Positions 1-11,639 of a stretch of 61,260 nucleotides of DNA are shown piece by piece. Numbering within the stretch: the stretch's first letter is position 1; every line of letters begins with the position of its first letter. Source of the DNA: Haplomitrium mnioides (taxonomy: Eukaryota; Marchantiophyta; Haplomitriopsida; Calobryales); the NCBI GenBank assembly GCA_049999725.1, contig JBNGIS010017727.1, positions 1 through 61,260 on the forward strand, in the 5' to 3' direction. A program made the position numbers and the translations under genes. A model generated the notes under the pieces. The model saw only the letters and a program-made list of their open reading frames with translations, ran no database searches and was not told the origin of the DNA.

Positions 1-599
1 GCTTCATCAAATACTGAGCCTCAAATGTCCCCAAAAATTTGGGAAGCCTCCCTTTGGTTTGGATGCCATGATTTTTAGCTAATCCATTTGTTTGTGTCTT
101 CCTTGTGTAGAAGATTTGATGTTCAGATTCAAGAGAAGCGCGCCTTGTATTAAAAGATACACCTCTTTCAAATGGTTGCTGAAAACTCACTTAGAATAGC
201 TGTGGTATCTTTTGCTCTCACAAATTGATCCATTGGCATCACAGTTTGCAAGGGGTGGTGGTCCTTCATCGGATCTATACATGAAATGTTGTCGGTTAGG
301 CTAAGACCATTGATCACAACCCTCCATCTAAGTTCAGTTGTGTTTTTTTACATGCACACAAATGGACCATGTATACCTTACGTGCAAGTCTTAGTCGCGA
401 AAGCAAGGCAACATAAGTCTGTTTAAGGATATACATAAAATATGGCCCTTGTGCTCATACAAATGATCTTCCATCCTGTTGCCTACTATTTTTGAGGCAT
501 CATCAAAGGTTGCAAAGTTGCTTTGCTGCCTGAGAAACATCACAAGCTCATCATCTACTGCGGGAAGTTTGTTTCCACTAGTTCTTTGGGCGTGCTCCA
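1..599. other. Unrecognised DM-flanking sequence
   Basis: No recognisable gene. A 69-codon minus-strand frame at 391-600 has no family signature I know. The segment lies inward of a DM methyltransferase-side end (2282-3059), so it may be internal DM sequence, but I could not match it to the methyltransferase gene copies elsewhere in the window. Confidence 0.3.
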
Positions 600-860
600 A
601 GAAAATACTTTCACTGCAGTTTTCTCATCAAAAAAGTGTTAGAAGAAGCCCAAAGAGTCGATGCTTACATTGTGAACAAATGCAGCAGAAAAAACAATGC
701 AAAATCAACGCAATGTTGAAGAATTCCAAGCACGCAGACTCCAGAGAGCCCATGCGCGCATGGGGTCTCGAAGACCTAACTTCAGATCCTATGCGCACAT
801 AGTCTTCTGGTTTATCCGGAAGCCTATGCGTGCATGGGGTCTGGTTTCGTGGCTCTGAGA
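600..860 (+). repeat. R repeat, copy 1
   Basis: The segment aligns by eye with 11640-11790 and 11830-12110. Shared features are a stretch reading roughly FSHQK in one plus-strand frame, a run of AACAAATGCA(A/G)CA type, then a palindromic core (CCCATGCGCGCATGGG type) followed by the shared words CTCGAAGACCTAACT and CCTATGCGCACATAG. I cannot tell whether it is an exon or an untranslated part of a DM-related element. Reading frames on both strands look accidental. Confidence 0.5.
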
Positions 861-2281
861 TGGAGAGGGGCAGAAGGAGCGTCGAGAGGAGGGGAGAAGA
901 GCATTTGCAAAAGATTGTGCAGTGGGATGGCAATTTCAATGAGAAACGATAGAGGATGACTTCATAAGCTTACGGCGTTACATCCAAATAGCGTACAAAT
1001 CATGCTTTTCTTCTCCTCATTTCAACTTCAAGCTTAAGTTGCAGTCTGCTGTTTGCACATGTTTAGATGCTCCTTGCCAATAGCATACATTGTGAGCTTC
1101 AATTTTGCACCTGCAGCCATTCTTTGCATTCAGATTTTTTCATTCTATACATATTTCACTTAGGGTCGATTTTGGTGTGGTAACTCTAGATTTTCTTCTT
1201 TCATCAAATATGCTCTTAGGCTCTAGCTGATAGACATTCATTCTTTTTTCTGTTTGGAATCTTTTTTCTTGCAGTTTTTCTTTTTACGTTGGCTTTCTTC
1301 AAGTCAACTGTTTTGTCAATTGATTAGTATAGATTACCTCAATCAGTCACCTCGAAATATATATTCGTCTTTGTGCAGGTAGAGCAATTGTTGCGCATGC
1401 ATTTTGGTTTATGTATTCTTGAAAAATCATGGCAGCTGGTGCAACAACGACGGTGATTGTTCTCAGCTTGAGAAAAAAAAGTCTCTACGTACGGGCACCA
1501 ATACCATCTTTGCTACAGAAGGAAGTGATGTAGTATGTTGGTTGTGTTGGGGACCTTTGTGTTGATGACATTGTTTACTTATCTTGTAGCAAGGTTTCTT
1601 GTCTAAGCCTTCACTTCTGAGACTCCAAATAAAGCAGACAAGCAATGTTAGATAAATGTTTGTTAGAGCATTCACGAAAAATGTCTGAAAGGTTGTAGTA
1701 TAAAGTGGTTGTTGAAAATTTTAAGAGAAATTTCTAGGATTTTGAAGATCATTGTTCATGGCCAACCCACATTGGAACTCAGCGCCTTGGACGAGTGCTA
1801 TATTCTCTTTGTGATTACCGCTATCTGTCATTATTCTACTATTATTTCCATAAACAAATGCAAAGATTGATTAATCTTTCACCCATATATGAAGTACATA
1901 TTTAATGAGTATTGTATGTGGTTTGTCTTTAATGGAGAAAACAAACATTGTCCACATATTGAATCTAGTGCTCTTTGACTCGCAGCTTGCACTTATGCGA
2001 GGTTATTGTCCTTTTCTACTCTCAAGTGCTAACTGTTGTAAGAAACTCAAGGCAAACTTCCCAAACAAAGTCTTCAGTAGTCTAGTAAATCTAGTTGGAG
2101 GCGAAACAAATTGCCTAGCCATCTTTGGCATTGCTTATGGAACCCAACTTTACATTTGTCTTCTACCTTTTGGAAGCCCACAACTGCATCATATTGAGAA
2201 TTGCGCATGTCTCCCACTCTATGCAAACTTGACTCTTCTAAATCCAAATGACCAAGTTACTTTCACTAGTGAGCTACTAAT
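861..2281. other. No recognised gene; unassigned 146-codon frame
   Basis: The stretch is mostly AT-rich. A plus-strand frame at 1905-2345 (146 codons) runs into the palindromic array, which makes it doubtful as a gene. It shows no domain I recognise. Its position just inside a methyltransferase-side DM end suggests DM-internal or captured sequence. Confidence 0.25.
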
Positions 2282-2730
2282 CTATGCGTGCATGATCTTC
2301 AACAGTCCATGCGAGCATGATCTTCAACAGTCCATGCGCGCATGATCTTCAACAGTCCATGCGCGCATGATCTTCAATAGTCCATGCGCGCATGATATTC
2401 AACAGTCCATGCGTGCATGAGCCTCAATAATCTAAGTGTGCATAAGCTTCAACAACGCATGCGCGCATAAGCTCTAGCAGTCTTTGCTTGTATAGGATTT
2501 AGCTGTCCACGCTCATATTGGCTTGTAGCTAGCATTCTGACTCAGAGTCTATATGTGCAAGAGCTTCAAAAACCCATGCACACATAGGCTTTAGAGTTCT
2601 TTTTTGAAGTTCATGCCTACATGGGTTTCAACAACCCTAAACATATAGGCTTTAGGGTTCCAGTTCAGAGTCCATTCGTACATTGGTTTTAGGGTTTCAG
2701 TTCAAAGTCCATACGCACATAGACATCCAT
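2282..2730. repeat. 25-bp palindromic array, DM methyltransferase-side end
   Basis: Units such as CAGTCCATGCGCGCATGATC repeat at 25-bp spacing around 2290-2460, then become looser to about 2720, with words such as TTCATGCCTACATGGG and GTCCATACGCACATAG. The core is the palindrome CCATGCGCGCATGG. The same array type at 25 bp recurs at 38985-39480, and both precede the same AT-rich subterminal sequence. This marks it as a subterminal array of the DM family. Confidence 0.8.
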
Positions 2731-3059
2731 GTTTGATTGAATATATTTTTCATGAAATGTATATGTTTAATTCAATTTTTGATGAATTTAATGTATTCAC
2801 ACTTGTGTGAAGTTTTAGAGAAATATTTTAGGAATACAATATGCTTTTTTCTTGAAACTTTCATTATATAAAAATGTTTTTAAATGCAATCTTCATGTAA
2901 ATCAAGCAATTTGTATTTATTAAAAAAATTATTTGCAAAATAAATTCACAAACATAAAATAGATGTTTTTTGATACCAAATCGTAAAAAATAAAATTTGC
3001 AGTTACCAAATGAAACAGGAACTCAGTAGCTGTTCTTGGTTCAAAGTAGCGGTTGTTTA
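2731..3059. mobile_element. DM methyltransferase-side subterminal region and terminal repeat
   Basis: AT-rich sequence resembling 37718-37941 and 39480-39830, with words such as TTTTTTGATACCAAATCG and ACCAAATGAAACAGGAAC. It ends in the terminal repeat at 3025-3059, containing GTTCTTGGTTCAAAGTAGC and GGTTGTTTA. This is the inverse of the repeat at 9226-9261. Copia-3 sequence begins immediately outside, at 3060, so this DM copy probably inserted into Copia-3. Its other end lies beyond the left edge of the window. Confidence 0.7.
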
Positions 3060-4830
3060 CAGGTTATTAGATACCCAGATCTATATGAAAGCTTCATTAG
3101 AGCTCATAGCAAGGAATATCTATCATATTCAGGGGAGAATGTCTCTAAGCAAAAACCAACTAGTGACCTATCTACCTCTTCACCATCGACTATAATCAAA
3201 CCCAATGGTGGTAGTGCTGGGCCAGGACCTTTAGTCTATGAGATGAAGTCTAGGGAGAAGAGATCTATCGTCTCCTTATGCATCAATCCATGCCTTTGAC
3301 CAAGGATGGACATGCAGTCTAGATCCTTATATCTATTTATGAACTTAAGCACAATGGTCAAATTTGGTATCAGAGATTTCGAGAGGAGATGATAGCCATG
3401 GGTTTTCACTTTGATGATAGCAATGGGTTTTCACTTTGATGACATTGCACCAAGTTTATTCATCAAGAATGTCGACAAAGAATTCATCGTTGTCGTATTA
3501 TATATTGATGGCATAACCTTATTCGGTCACCAATCCTTACTTGAGAAGACTATTTCTATGCTTAAGAAAATTTTTGATATGAACGATATTAGTAAGACCA
3601 AATATTGTCTAGGATTACAATTTGAGTACCTAAATGATGGCATATTAATGCATCAGAGTACTTACATCAAGAAAATCCTAAAACAATTTAATATGGACAA
3701 ATCTCATCTAGTAACATCACCTATGAAGATAAGAACCATGGATAGAGAAAATGATATTTTTCGAAAAAGAAAAGACATAGAGCCAATTCTTGGATCTGAT
3801 ATACCATATCTCTCCGCTATATGAGCTCTTATGTATCTTGCAAATCAAACACGCCATGATATATCCTTTGCTATGAACTTGCTTGCAACACATAATTCAC
3901 AACCTACTGTACGTAATTGGAATTGTATCAAGCGCATTTTCAGACATTTACAAGGCACAATCGACATGGGACTATTTTTCCCAAATAATATTGATCAAAT
4001 CCCTACCGGCTATGCGAATGCAAGATGCCTTTCGAATCTTGGTGATGCTAAATCCCAAACCTGTTGTGTATTCTTATATAGCTCTACAGCTATATCATAG
4101 AAAAGTACAAACAAAACTTGAGCTTGTACATCTTCAAACCATGCAGAGATTATAGCTTTATATGAAGCCAGTAGGGAGTGTGTATTCCTATGAAGGATGA
4201 GTGATCATGTATACCTGCATTATGGATTACCTTGTATATCTAACCCAACTGTTATATTTGAAGATAACTTGGCTTGTGTACAATAGGTCTCACAAGGTTT
4301 TATTAAAGGAGATCGTATGAAGCACATTGTGCTTAAGTTTTTTTTCACACATGAGCAGTAAGATGAGACTATATCTGTGCACGTTATCTCTGGCAAAGAG
4401 AATATTGCTGATATTTTTACAAAGGATTTACCTCTGGCACTGCACCAACATTTTTGCCATTCTCTTAGACTACAAAGATTATCGAGATTATTGCTATGAC
4501 TTCATCGACATTTATTACACTATATGTTTCTCTCATTATATTGTCTATATCTTCATATTTCTCCTTGATATATCTTCTTTCTATTCACTGTTCATGTTAT
4601 ATTTTGGGACGTAACTTGATTATCCTTTGTCTATATATATATGGTCTATAGTTGTATTTTTTACATTTTTGATATTATCTTTAATAATGCATGCCTCCTT
4701 ATTATTTCTGTTATATATCCTATGACTTCATGACATATTTATCCATGTATAATAGTGGTTGTACTCTTTCCCTTGCAAGAGTATGAGAGGGTTTTAATGA
4801 AGCAACACCCTTATTCTTCATATGGATATT
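3060..4830 (+). pseudogene. Copia-3 reverse transcriptase/RNase H remnant
   Basis: The 3' part of a Ty1/copia polyprotein. The order is an IYMK motif with a family-specific linker (about 3070-3300, including one GPGPLV unit), then RT with the catalytic box reading Y-I-D-G at 3501-3512 instead of YVDD. Next come the LGLQF and HQSTYIKKIL motifs (3605-3690), YLANQTRHDISFA (3837-3880) and the RNase H end ADIFTKDLPLALHQ near 4410-4445. Frameshifts and stops break it. The YVDD to YIDG change removes a catalytic aspartate, so the element was dead even without frameshifts. LARD-A cuts the tail at 4830; its continuation is 8336-8415. Confidence 0.9.
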
Positions 4831-5482
4831 TGTAGTTGTGTTGTGTCAGTCGGTGCTTTGGAGCACTCAAGCAAAATGCAAGAAATCAGAAGCATCAGCG
4901 ACACAATAAGCCTTGACAAGTGTGAGGGCCTCTCAAAAGCCACGAAGTACCCTCAAACAGCTACTAAGAGCAGGGCGCATGAGTCCTGGGAGGGAAACAT
5001 GATCATGGCGGAAGAGAGGAGGAAGGAATCATGATCGCTAGCCAGAAGAGAGGCCACCGTTCAATATTCGAAGCAGGCCAACGAGAATCCGTAGGCCTCA
5101 AGAGGATGCGGGGATCATAGCCTGGGGAAAAGGACGAGAGCCACCACCTGTGGCGAAGCAATCGCAAGAGGAAGAGGAACGGATCCACAACGACGAAACC
5201 CGAAGGTACTTCGAAGAAAGGCAGATCGCGGGGGTCCTACAACGGCCACAAATCGGGAAGCAAGGTTCAAGGAGAGAAATGAGAAGGTAAGATCATCACG
5301 AGGGCGAGCAAGGCCAAGGAAGAGGGACGCCTCGATCCCGCAAGCAGGAGCGCCATGCAAGGGCTGATCGATTCCTTGCATTTGAGTCTGCGAGTCCGGG
5401 CGGAAAGGTGGAGTCCCCGAAAGGCCCCACGAGATTCCACGGAAATGTGGCGTCCTTGGAGCACTTCGCGGGATTCCACGGA

Positions 5483-6401
5483 TGACGTGGCGGCACCAGG
5501 AGGCCCGCGTATATGCGGACAAACGCCTCCCTAAGTAGGGAGCCCACTTAGCTAGGTTCCGATTCGTCTTACGACGTGGGGCACCCGGTTAAGAGGGATC
5601 CGCGAGGAATCCAACAGGGGAGCAAGGAAGAGGGCCTGAAGCAGCGACATATCGAGGGTCTGGCCGAAGGAGAACGAAGGGTGCCGGAAGGGTGATCTAT
5701 CGGAGATCCGAGAAGGGGAGTTCCGAGGAAGCCAAATGGGTGATCCATCACCAACCAACCAACGAGGAGAAGGTTGAGTCGAAAAGGAGATTTAACGCAG
5801 GTCCGACTGACGGAGGAGCAAGCAAGCGCTGAAAGGGTGATTCAACGTAGCTTCGACATGACCAAGGGCGAGAGTTCGACGGGTCCAACCGCAACATCTG
5901 AAAGTTTGACAAGGGGACGAAGGGCCTTGAAGTTCCTATATCGAGCATTCAGAAAAGATAACGAAGGAAGCCTCAAGCGCATGCATAGTTCTTATCTCGA
6001 GGGAAGGATGAAACGGCAACATCGACACAGTTCTTAGTCGACGAGCAGAGTAAGGTCCGCGTTGGCTCTACGGATGACGTGGCGAGTGCAGGGAGTCTGT
6101 GAGAGGGCTTCGGAAACATGGCGCGCTAGGGAGCAAGGAAAGATTTCCGCCGGTCAACTTTGGAAGAAGGTCTGTGCGATGGTCCGCCTACCCCCTTGCG
6201 GGGCGGCGTCGGAAGGCGCCCTTTGGACGACGTAGCGACTCCAAGGACCCCGCAGCAGCTAACGAGACACGCGGCAGCAAGAGAAGGGCTCATCGGACTT
6301 CGGACAAAGAGAGGGTCAACCACGGAAGGGATAGTATGCGCGACGATCAGCCTACCCCCTTGCGGAGCGGCGGCGGACGGCGGTGCAGCAGGTGACGTGG
6401 C
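5483..6401 (+). promoter_or_regulatory. ACGTGGC (ABRE/UPRE-like) sites in LARD-A
   Basis: TGACGTGGC occurs at 5483-5491, 6075-6083 and 6393-6401. ACGTGGC is the core of plant ABA-responsive elements, and TGACGTGG is a bZIP/UPRE-type site. The related LTRs of LARD-BC carry equivalents at matching places. Function is inferred from motif identity only. Confidence 0.45.
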
Positions 6402-6807
6402 GCGAGGAGGGTGACTTGGGATCTGCGAAGGAATATTTGGAGATTCTGTGGACAGGGTTCAGCGGGGCACTTCGGAACTCTGTTCCAAAGAGCCCTTCGG
6501 ACTCAGCCGCGAGAATCTACAGAATCTCAGCTGCAAGATTCCTCGGACTCCCCGTCGATATTACCGTTGTACTTTCATCACCACGGGACACGCGAAGTGC
6601 GCTACTTGTCGGTTGTAGCAAGATTAACAAGCGCGCGCCACGGGTCGTCACCTCTAATCTCCAAGGAGCTAACGGGATTCACGACCTTTCTTGGGATCAG
6701 GCTCGCGAGTTCAGTGCTTGCAAGGGGAGTATACCTTGGCGACCTTCAAATTCTTCCAGGTTGATGCACGGGAAACCTCAAGGCGCGAGGTGACTGCACG
6801 CTAAGGG

Positions 6808-7360
6808 GAATCGCAACGAAGGATGGCTGGAATGAGAATTCATTGACAAGATCACGTGAAGCAAGGGTACTCGCTCCAGGGGGCCAGGGGGATTCAGAGG
6901 AGGACTGGAGGGGCGCCGAGGATTGCAGAGCGAGGAGCTCTGGATGCTCGGGCGATCCAGGTGACCTCATCCTTGCCGGTGGACCAGAGCAGAGGGTGAC
7001 TGATACGGGGTCTCGATGGGATTCTGGCCGGCTAAGACTTCGGGAGAGGCCACCATGGAAGGACTTGGGGTCATCTATGCATTATTTGTGTAGGAGCATC
7101 ACGATCTGAGGATAGGGAAACCGCAACGAGGGGTGGCTGGAGTGGGAATTTAGTGAGGAACTACGTGAAGCAGGGGTACTAGCTCTAGGGGGCCAGTGGG
7201 ATTTAGAGGAGGATTGGGAGGAGGCCCAGGTGACCTCATCCTTGCCGGTGGACCAGAGCGGAGGGTTACTGATACGATAGTTCGAAGGGATTCCGGCCAA
7301 TTAAGACTTCAGGAGAGGCTGCCAAGTGAGGAGCTTGGGGTTGTCTCTGCCATTCCTTGT
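6808..7360 (+). repeat. Tandem duplication of about 309 bp inside LARD-A
   Basis: Two adjacent degenerate copies start near 6808 and 7117. They share in order GGAATCGCAACGAAGGATGG / GGAAACCGCAACGAGGGGTG, GGGGGCCAG, GGTGACCTCATCCTTGCCGG, TGGACCAGAGC and AAGACTTC(G/A)GGAGAGGC. The second copy is shorter in the middle. I saw no equivalent doubling in the LARD-BC LTRs. Confidence 0.65.
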
Positions 7361-8335
7361 GCGCAGGTATCAGCCGAGAGTGTTCAGAGTACACTCTGGT
7401 GTAATTCTTCAAGTGGAGCTGAGAGGGGGGGCTGCGCTAGTGCCGGTGCACTACGTAGTAAGACATGTCGAGGCTCGGGGGTGGAGTGAGCTACCTGCAG
7501 CTGGGAAAGCTGTCTTCCAAAGGTGGAAGTCAAAGAAACTCTCTTCCTAGCCTGAGGAAGTAAAAGCAGGGCTTCTCGCGAGGGAAGTTAAAAAACTATC
7601 TGGAGAGGAGGGTGTGTGGTTTTCTAGGCTGTAGTTGTAAGGCAACGAGATTCACAAGGGAAGTATTACTTTGTTGAAATCTAGAGGGCCTTCAAGGACT
7701 TTGATCTCTCTTGCATATAGTGTGTAAATCGTTTGTCTATATCTGTGTAGCTAGATTTCCTTTCTGCTTTGTGTCCCCTTGATTTGTTAGATTAGTAGAC
7801 ATCAGATCAATTGAGCAGACTTTGGGAACAACCTTGGAGGGGGAGTCCCATCCCTCGACACAAGTTCTGGTATCCTGAAGGTGAATGCTCTCTATCTCTG
7901 ATCCTTTGGCATAGTTAGGAATTAGATCACATTAGGATAGTTAGCATAATATGTTTCAGCTCTGAGACAACCTTGAGAGGGGGAGTCCAATCTTGTTGTA
8001 TTGTCAAGTGGTGCAGGTCACCAGCACCTATTCTGCCCCAAGCACATATAAGGTGGCAGGGTCCTAGGCTTGGACCTTTGGAATATATGGAAAGAATTAC
8101 ACGAATGCTGGGTATGATGAATGGGAGACTGGTTCTGAATGAATGAGTTGAGTGCAAACACAAGAAGAGTGAGTGGTGAACATAAGGACTGTAAGGAAGG
8201 GGGAAGTCCTTAAGGCCTGAAAATGATAACTGGTAAGGGGCCATCTCAGAAAAGAACCTGAAAGCCCGAAACCCGTCCTCCCCTGCACTCAAAACAGGGT
8301 CTGAAAAGGTTAAGGCCCGAAACAGGGGAGCGACA

Positions 8336-8669
8336 TATTGGAGTTATTTTGTCATAGGTATTATATTAATTTTACGTGTCTTTATAACATTTCGCATGTT
8401 ATAAGCAAGAGGGAGTGGTACATTATATATAATAAGATAAATTGGCTAATCTATAATTAGACCTTAACCTAAGATTAGTATATATAATTAGGGTTATATT
8501 TAATCCTATTCCTAGGATTGATAGGCACATGTATATTTGCATCCTATGAGCTTTATCATATTATCACATTGAGAGATTGAGATAAGAAGAGAAGAGAGAA
8601 GAGGAGAGAAGTTTACTTACAAATACCTTGTACATGTTTGTATGATTGTTTCAATCTTCTTCTATAACA
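8336..8669 (+). mobile_element. Copia-3 tail, polypurine tract and 3' LTR
   Basis: After the TATT duplication the Copia-3 tail resumes and reaches a polypurine tract, AGCAAGAGGGAG (8404-8415). This resembles the tracts of Copia-1 (GCTAAGGGGGAG) and Copia-2 (GCCAAGAGGGAG). A candidate LTR follows from TGGTACATTATA (8416) to CTTCTATAACA (8669), about 254 bp, with a TATATATAATTAGGG block. The start is fixed by the polypurine tract. The end is chosen because the sequence shared with 59875-60245 starts just after it. Confidence 0.55.
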
Positions 8670-9062
8670 ATATCCAAAATAAAATCACAAAAATGACCCA
8701 CGCATAGAATGATATTCCATTTGAAGATTGCAATTGATGTAATACGTAGCTAACAAAAAAACCAAAAACTCACGATTGAAGAAAACTTGTGCAAAAATAT
8801 AAATCAGTCAAAAAGAAACTTCCATGCCAGCATAGACTTTGTTGCTTTCTACTACAAAAACCAATAGGTTTTATTCAAAAATCATTTTTCAAACAAAATA
8901 GATTATCAAGAAAGTACTTAATAACTTTTATTTTGAATGTTACAAGAATAAAAGATATTTTACCAAAATAAAAAGATCAAACACAATTTTTTTTAAAAAC
9001 AAATACTTTATTATTTACAAAATATACATCATTTTGTAGCTTCAACTTCAGTGATGTTCTTT
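8670..9062 (-). repeat. DM methyltransferase-gene 3' flank, copy shared with 59875-60245
   Basis: AT-rich sequence similar over nearly 400 bp to 59875-60245, sharing for example TATCCAAAATAAAATCACAA, TTGAAGAAAACTTGT and CCAATAGGTTTTATTCAAAA. On the minus strand it lies directly after the stop of the short coding remnant at 9033-9210. It is therefore probably the 3' untranslated and flanking part of a DM methyltransferase gene. Confidence 0.6.
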
Positions 9063-9210
9063 TCAAGAAGAGTGGTCTTGTCCAAATCAACAAACTGAGA
9101 AGCTTAGGGATGTGCAACCACAAGAGAACCATGTCGAGACTTTCTAGTCCCAAAAGTTGCAACAGAATCACTTAAAGCACCAGCAGTACTAGGAAGAGCA
9201 GGCTCCTTAT
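9033..9210 (-). pseudogene. DM methyltransferase-gene C-terminal remnant
   Basis: The minus strand reads about 55 codons with one internal stop and ends in the acidic tail ITEVEATK. They correspond residue by residue to 29038-29185 on the plus strand (shared pattern PGT..GA.S.SVA..GT.KS, then LDL(D)K.(T)PLE). That places it at the C-terminus of the DM methyltransferase gene. It is cut off upstream at about 9210, just before a DM terminal repeat. Confidence 0.5.
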
Positions 9211-9225
9211 AGCATGCATAGACAA

Positions 9226-9797
9226 TAAACGACCGCTACTTTGAACCAAGAACAAGCTACTCAAACATGAACTTTGTTCTACGAAAAAAACGTAATTTTC
9301 AAGCTAAAAATTAATAAAAATGAGGTTATTTATCCAAAAACAAAACTACTTGATTTTTTTTGGTTTATTTTTGGCAGTTTTAGCAAGCTTGATAGATCAA
9401 GAAGCAATTTTATTATGCAAAATTGAATGATATTCTTAACTTTGTGAAAATATTTGAAATCAATGAAAAGCATAAAAATTGTGGTTTGTTTCTATAAAAA
9501 AACTTGTATTTGGGATAAAATACATTTCAAAGCTAAAAATTTGAAATAAATGTCAAAAGAAAGTCATTTTGAAATAAATTTGGTTGCACAAAGTTCATGT
9601 GCTTATAGACATAGTGCAACTAAAAATGTTTTTTTTTTTTGAAAAATAAATAGAAAACTTGAGAAAAAACCCAAGCGGACCAGAAGTCAATGGAATCAGT
9701 TTGGAGTTTCAATGAACAAAAGCTACCAAAACCTTTTCTTGTGTGGAGTTCATAGCTCTATTTAGAAGTACAAGCAAGAAAGAGGCTTTCCATTCTA
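9226..9797. mobile_element. DM transposase-side terminal repeat and subterminal region
   Basis: The terminal repeat at 9226-9261 (TAAACGACC, GCTACTTTGAACCAAGAAC, AGCTACT) is the inverse of 3025-3059. The AT-rich subterminal part resembles 12340-12560 and, inverted, 54890-55080. Shared words include TTGATTTTTTTTGG, AAGCTTGATAGATCAAG and TTTATTATGCAAAATTGA. These three mark the transposase-side end of DM elements. Confidence 0.7.
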
Positions 9798-9799
9798 CT

Positions 9800-10490
9800 T
9801 CAAAACTCATGCGCGCGAAGGGTCAAGTAGTCATGATCTTGCAAAGGTTTAGCAATTCAAAATCTCTTAAAACTCAAAGATTCATATGCACAAAAGAGTC
9901 ACAACTCAAAATCAAAAAATAATAGAGCAACCAAACAAGCAGTGGGTTTAGAAATGTGCATCACACTCTAAACACATAAAGTGCTCCAAGTTTCAGACTA
10001 GAGTCCTTGCAAAAAAGGGTTCCGAGTTCCAAATCATAGTCTTTGAGCAATTTAGATTCTAAGTTCTACATAGTATTCTTTGTATGTACAAGGTTCAAGA
10101 TTGTGTATTAGTGTCTATGCGTGCATAAGGCTCCGACTTTCGCACCAAGTTCTATGCGCACATAGGAATCAGAGCTACATCTGAGTACTTGCCAACAAAG
10201 ACTATGTTCACAAAGGATTTTCAGCTCTGAAATAGAGTTTGTGTGCGCATAAGGTTTTGACTTGTGCATCAAAGTCTATGCGCCCATAGGGTTTTGAGTT
10301 CTAGATCAGAGTCTAGGTTTTGACTTGTGCATCAAAGTCTTTGCGCGCATAGGGTTCTCAGTTATAGATTAGAGTCTAGGTTTCAACTTATGCATCAAAG
10401 TCTATGCGCACTTAGGGTTATGAGTTCAAAAATAGAGTCTAGGTGTGCTTAAGGTTCTGAGTCCTACAACAAACTCAAGACACATTTAGG
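9800..10490. repeat. Palindromic-core array, about 60-bp spacing
   Basis: Cores such as CTATGCGCGCATAGG, CTATGCGCCCATAGG and CTATGCGCACATAGG are separated by about 60 bp of GGGTTTTGAGTTCTAGATCA and GACTTGTGCATCAAAGT type. The array is most regular at 10130-10450 and follows a transposase-side subterminal region. Confidence 0.7.
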
Positions 10491-10493
10491 GTT

Positions 10494-11280
10494 TTGATTT
10501 CTAGATCATTGAAGTTGTTGAATCGATATAAGAATATTTCAAATAGAAGAGAGATAGTTGTAGAGAAGAGATTTTTGCCAAGAGAATGGCACTTTGGCAA
10601 GCTGCATTATGTTGAAAAAATGTTTGGGGAGGAAATGGCAAGCCAAATAATTGGCTTTGAACTGCATTGGAGGGAATCTTTATGTAGATCCGAGACAAAA
10701 TATTTTGGGATTCATTGAGATAATTTTCCCAAAAGACTTGGCCAAAGAGATCTAGAGAAGCAATGTCTTAACAACAAAATTATTTCCTATAATAGATTGG
10801 TTGCAAATGTCCTACTAAAAAGATGGATTTCATTGAGAGTAGAGTTTACATAAGAGACATTGTAGCTAGATCAACTAGGCATGCTAGATTTTGCGACTCC
10901 GATTTTTTGAAGTTTTGAGAAGGTTTGAAACAACGATATTATATGTTGATGTAGCTCCTTATGTCTTGAATTTAAGATGGATCACAACACAAATAAAAAG
11001 TATAGTCCTTTGTAGTTGATAAAAAAAATGTCAAAGTCATGTTGCACCATTTTTTATTTCTATATAAAGTTTTCAAGCCTCATGTTCTTGGAAAATGCTC
11101 AAAGGTAACATTGATATCTTTTGCAACTATGCTTGCATTTAGAGGCTTGCAAAGCTGCATCAAAGAGCCAAAATACCTACGCTTGAATATTCCTTGGTCA
11201 TTTATATGCCTTACAAAACAATTTGTTATAGCAGAAAAGCCAGACAGCTCAAGGTTTAAATGATCCAGCAAGAGAGTATG
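10494..11280 (+). pseudogene. Unrecognised broken coding stretch
   Basis: The plus strand carries two frames of plausible composition. One is at 10494-10718 (74 codons, with EKRFLPREWHFGKLHYVEKM). The other is at 11039-11263 (74 codons, rich in basic and hydrophobic residues). They are separated by frameshifts and stops. I do not recognise a family. It sits between a transposase-side array and R repeats, where DM-1 has the transposase C-terminus, but I see no similarity to that protein. It may be a different DM cargo gene or a captured host exon. Confidence 0.25.
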
Positions 11281-11639
11281 GTCGCATGGGAAGAGCTATT
11301 GTTTTTTTCTTGGTCTACCCACTCAAATAAATGGTGAAGATATGAGCCCAAAGGTCCAACAAGTTTTTCAAAACACTCTCCATTGAACTCTTCAGTCAAA
11401 TTGTCGACTAGAAGTCTTTTAGGGAAATACTCTTTCTTGGATTCTCATAAAAAATCCATAGAAGAAACCAAAAGAATTTGTGCTCATGTCTTGAACAAAT
11501 GCAACAAAACAAAAAATAGAAATCTAGACAATAGTGTAGAATTTTGCATCTAAGTGACAGTGCAGATTTCTTGAAGCATTTCTATACTCAAGACTTTAGA
11601 AAGCCTATGCGAGCATGGGCTCTTGAAGACAAACTCCAA
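11281..11639 (+). other. Degenerate R-related sequence
   Basis: The stretch 11420-11525 encodes a peptide-like pattern (S.KKSIEETKRICAHVLNKCNKT) that echoes the R repeats downstream (SSKKSKEQAYRIVAHIAIECNKT). It looks like a further, more distant R copy. Nothing else is recognised here. Confidence 0.35.

Larger units (their letters stand above)
4831..8335 (+). mobile_element. LARD-A, solo LTR of about 3.5 kb
   Basis: The 3505-bp insertion begins TGTAGTTG and ends GCGACA. It is flanked by the 4-bp direct repeat TATT (4827-4830 and 8336-8339), and Copia-3 tail sequence lies on both sides. Long stretches match the LARD-BC LTRs: blocks of GGTTAAGAGGGATCCG type near 5590, CACGGATGACGTGGCG near 5480 and 6073, and TATCTGGAGAGG near 7600. 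No primer site or coding region follows, so I read it as a solo LTR, a diverged relative of the LARD-BC LTR (3528 bp). Its overlapping ORFs are GC-rich shadows. Confidence 0.8.

Noticed and set aside
1905-2345. 146-codon ORF as a host gene
   Set aside because: No recognisable domain, and its end is made of palindromic array units. I kept it only as an unassigned region.
5003-7550. Many ORFs of 60-136 codons in LARD-A, and similar ones in the LARD-BC LTRs
   Set aside because: They are GC-rich, overlap on both strands, show no domain and lie in LTR sequence.
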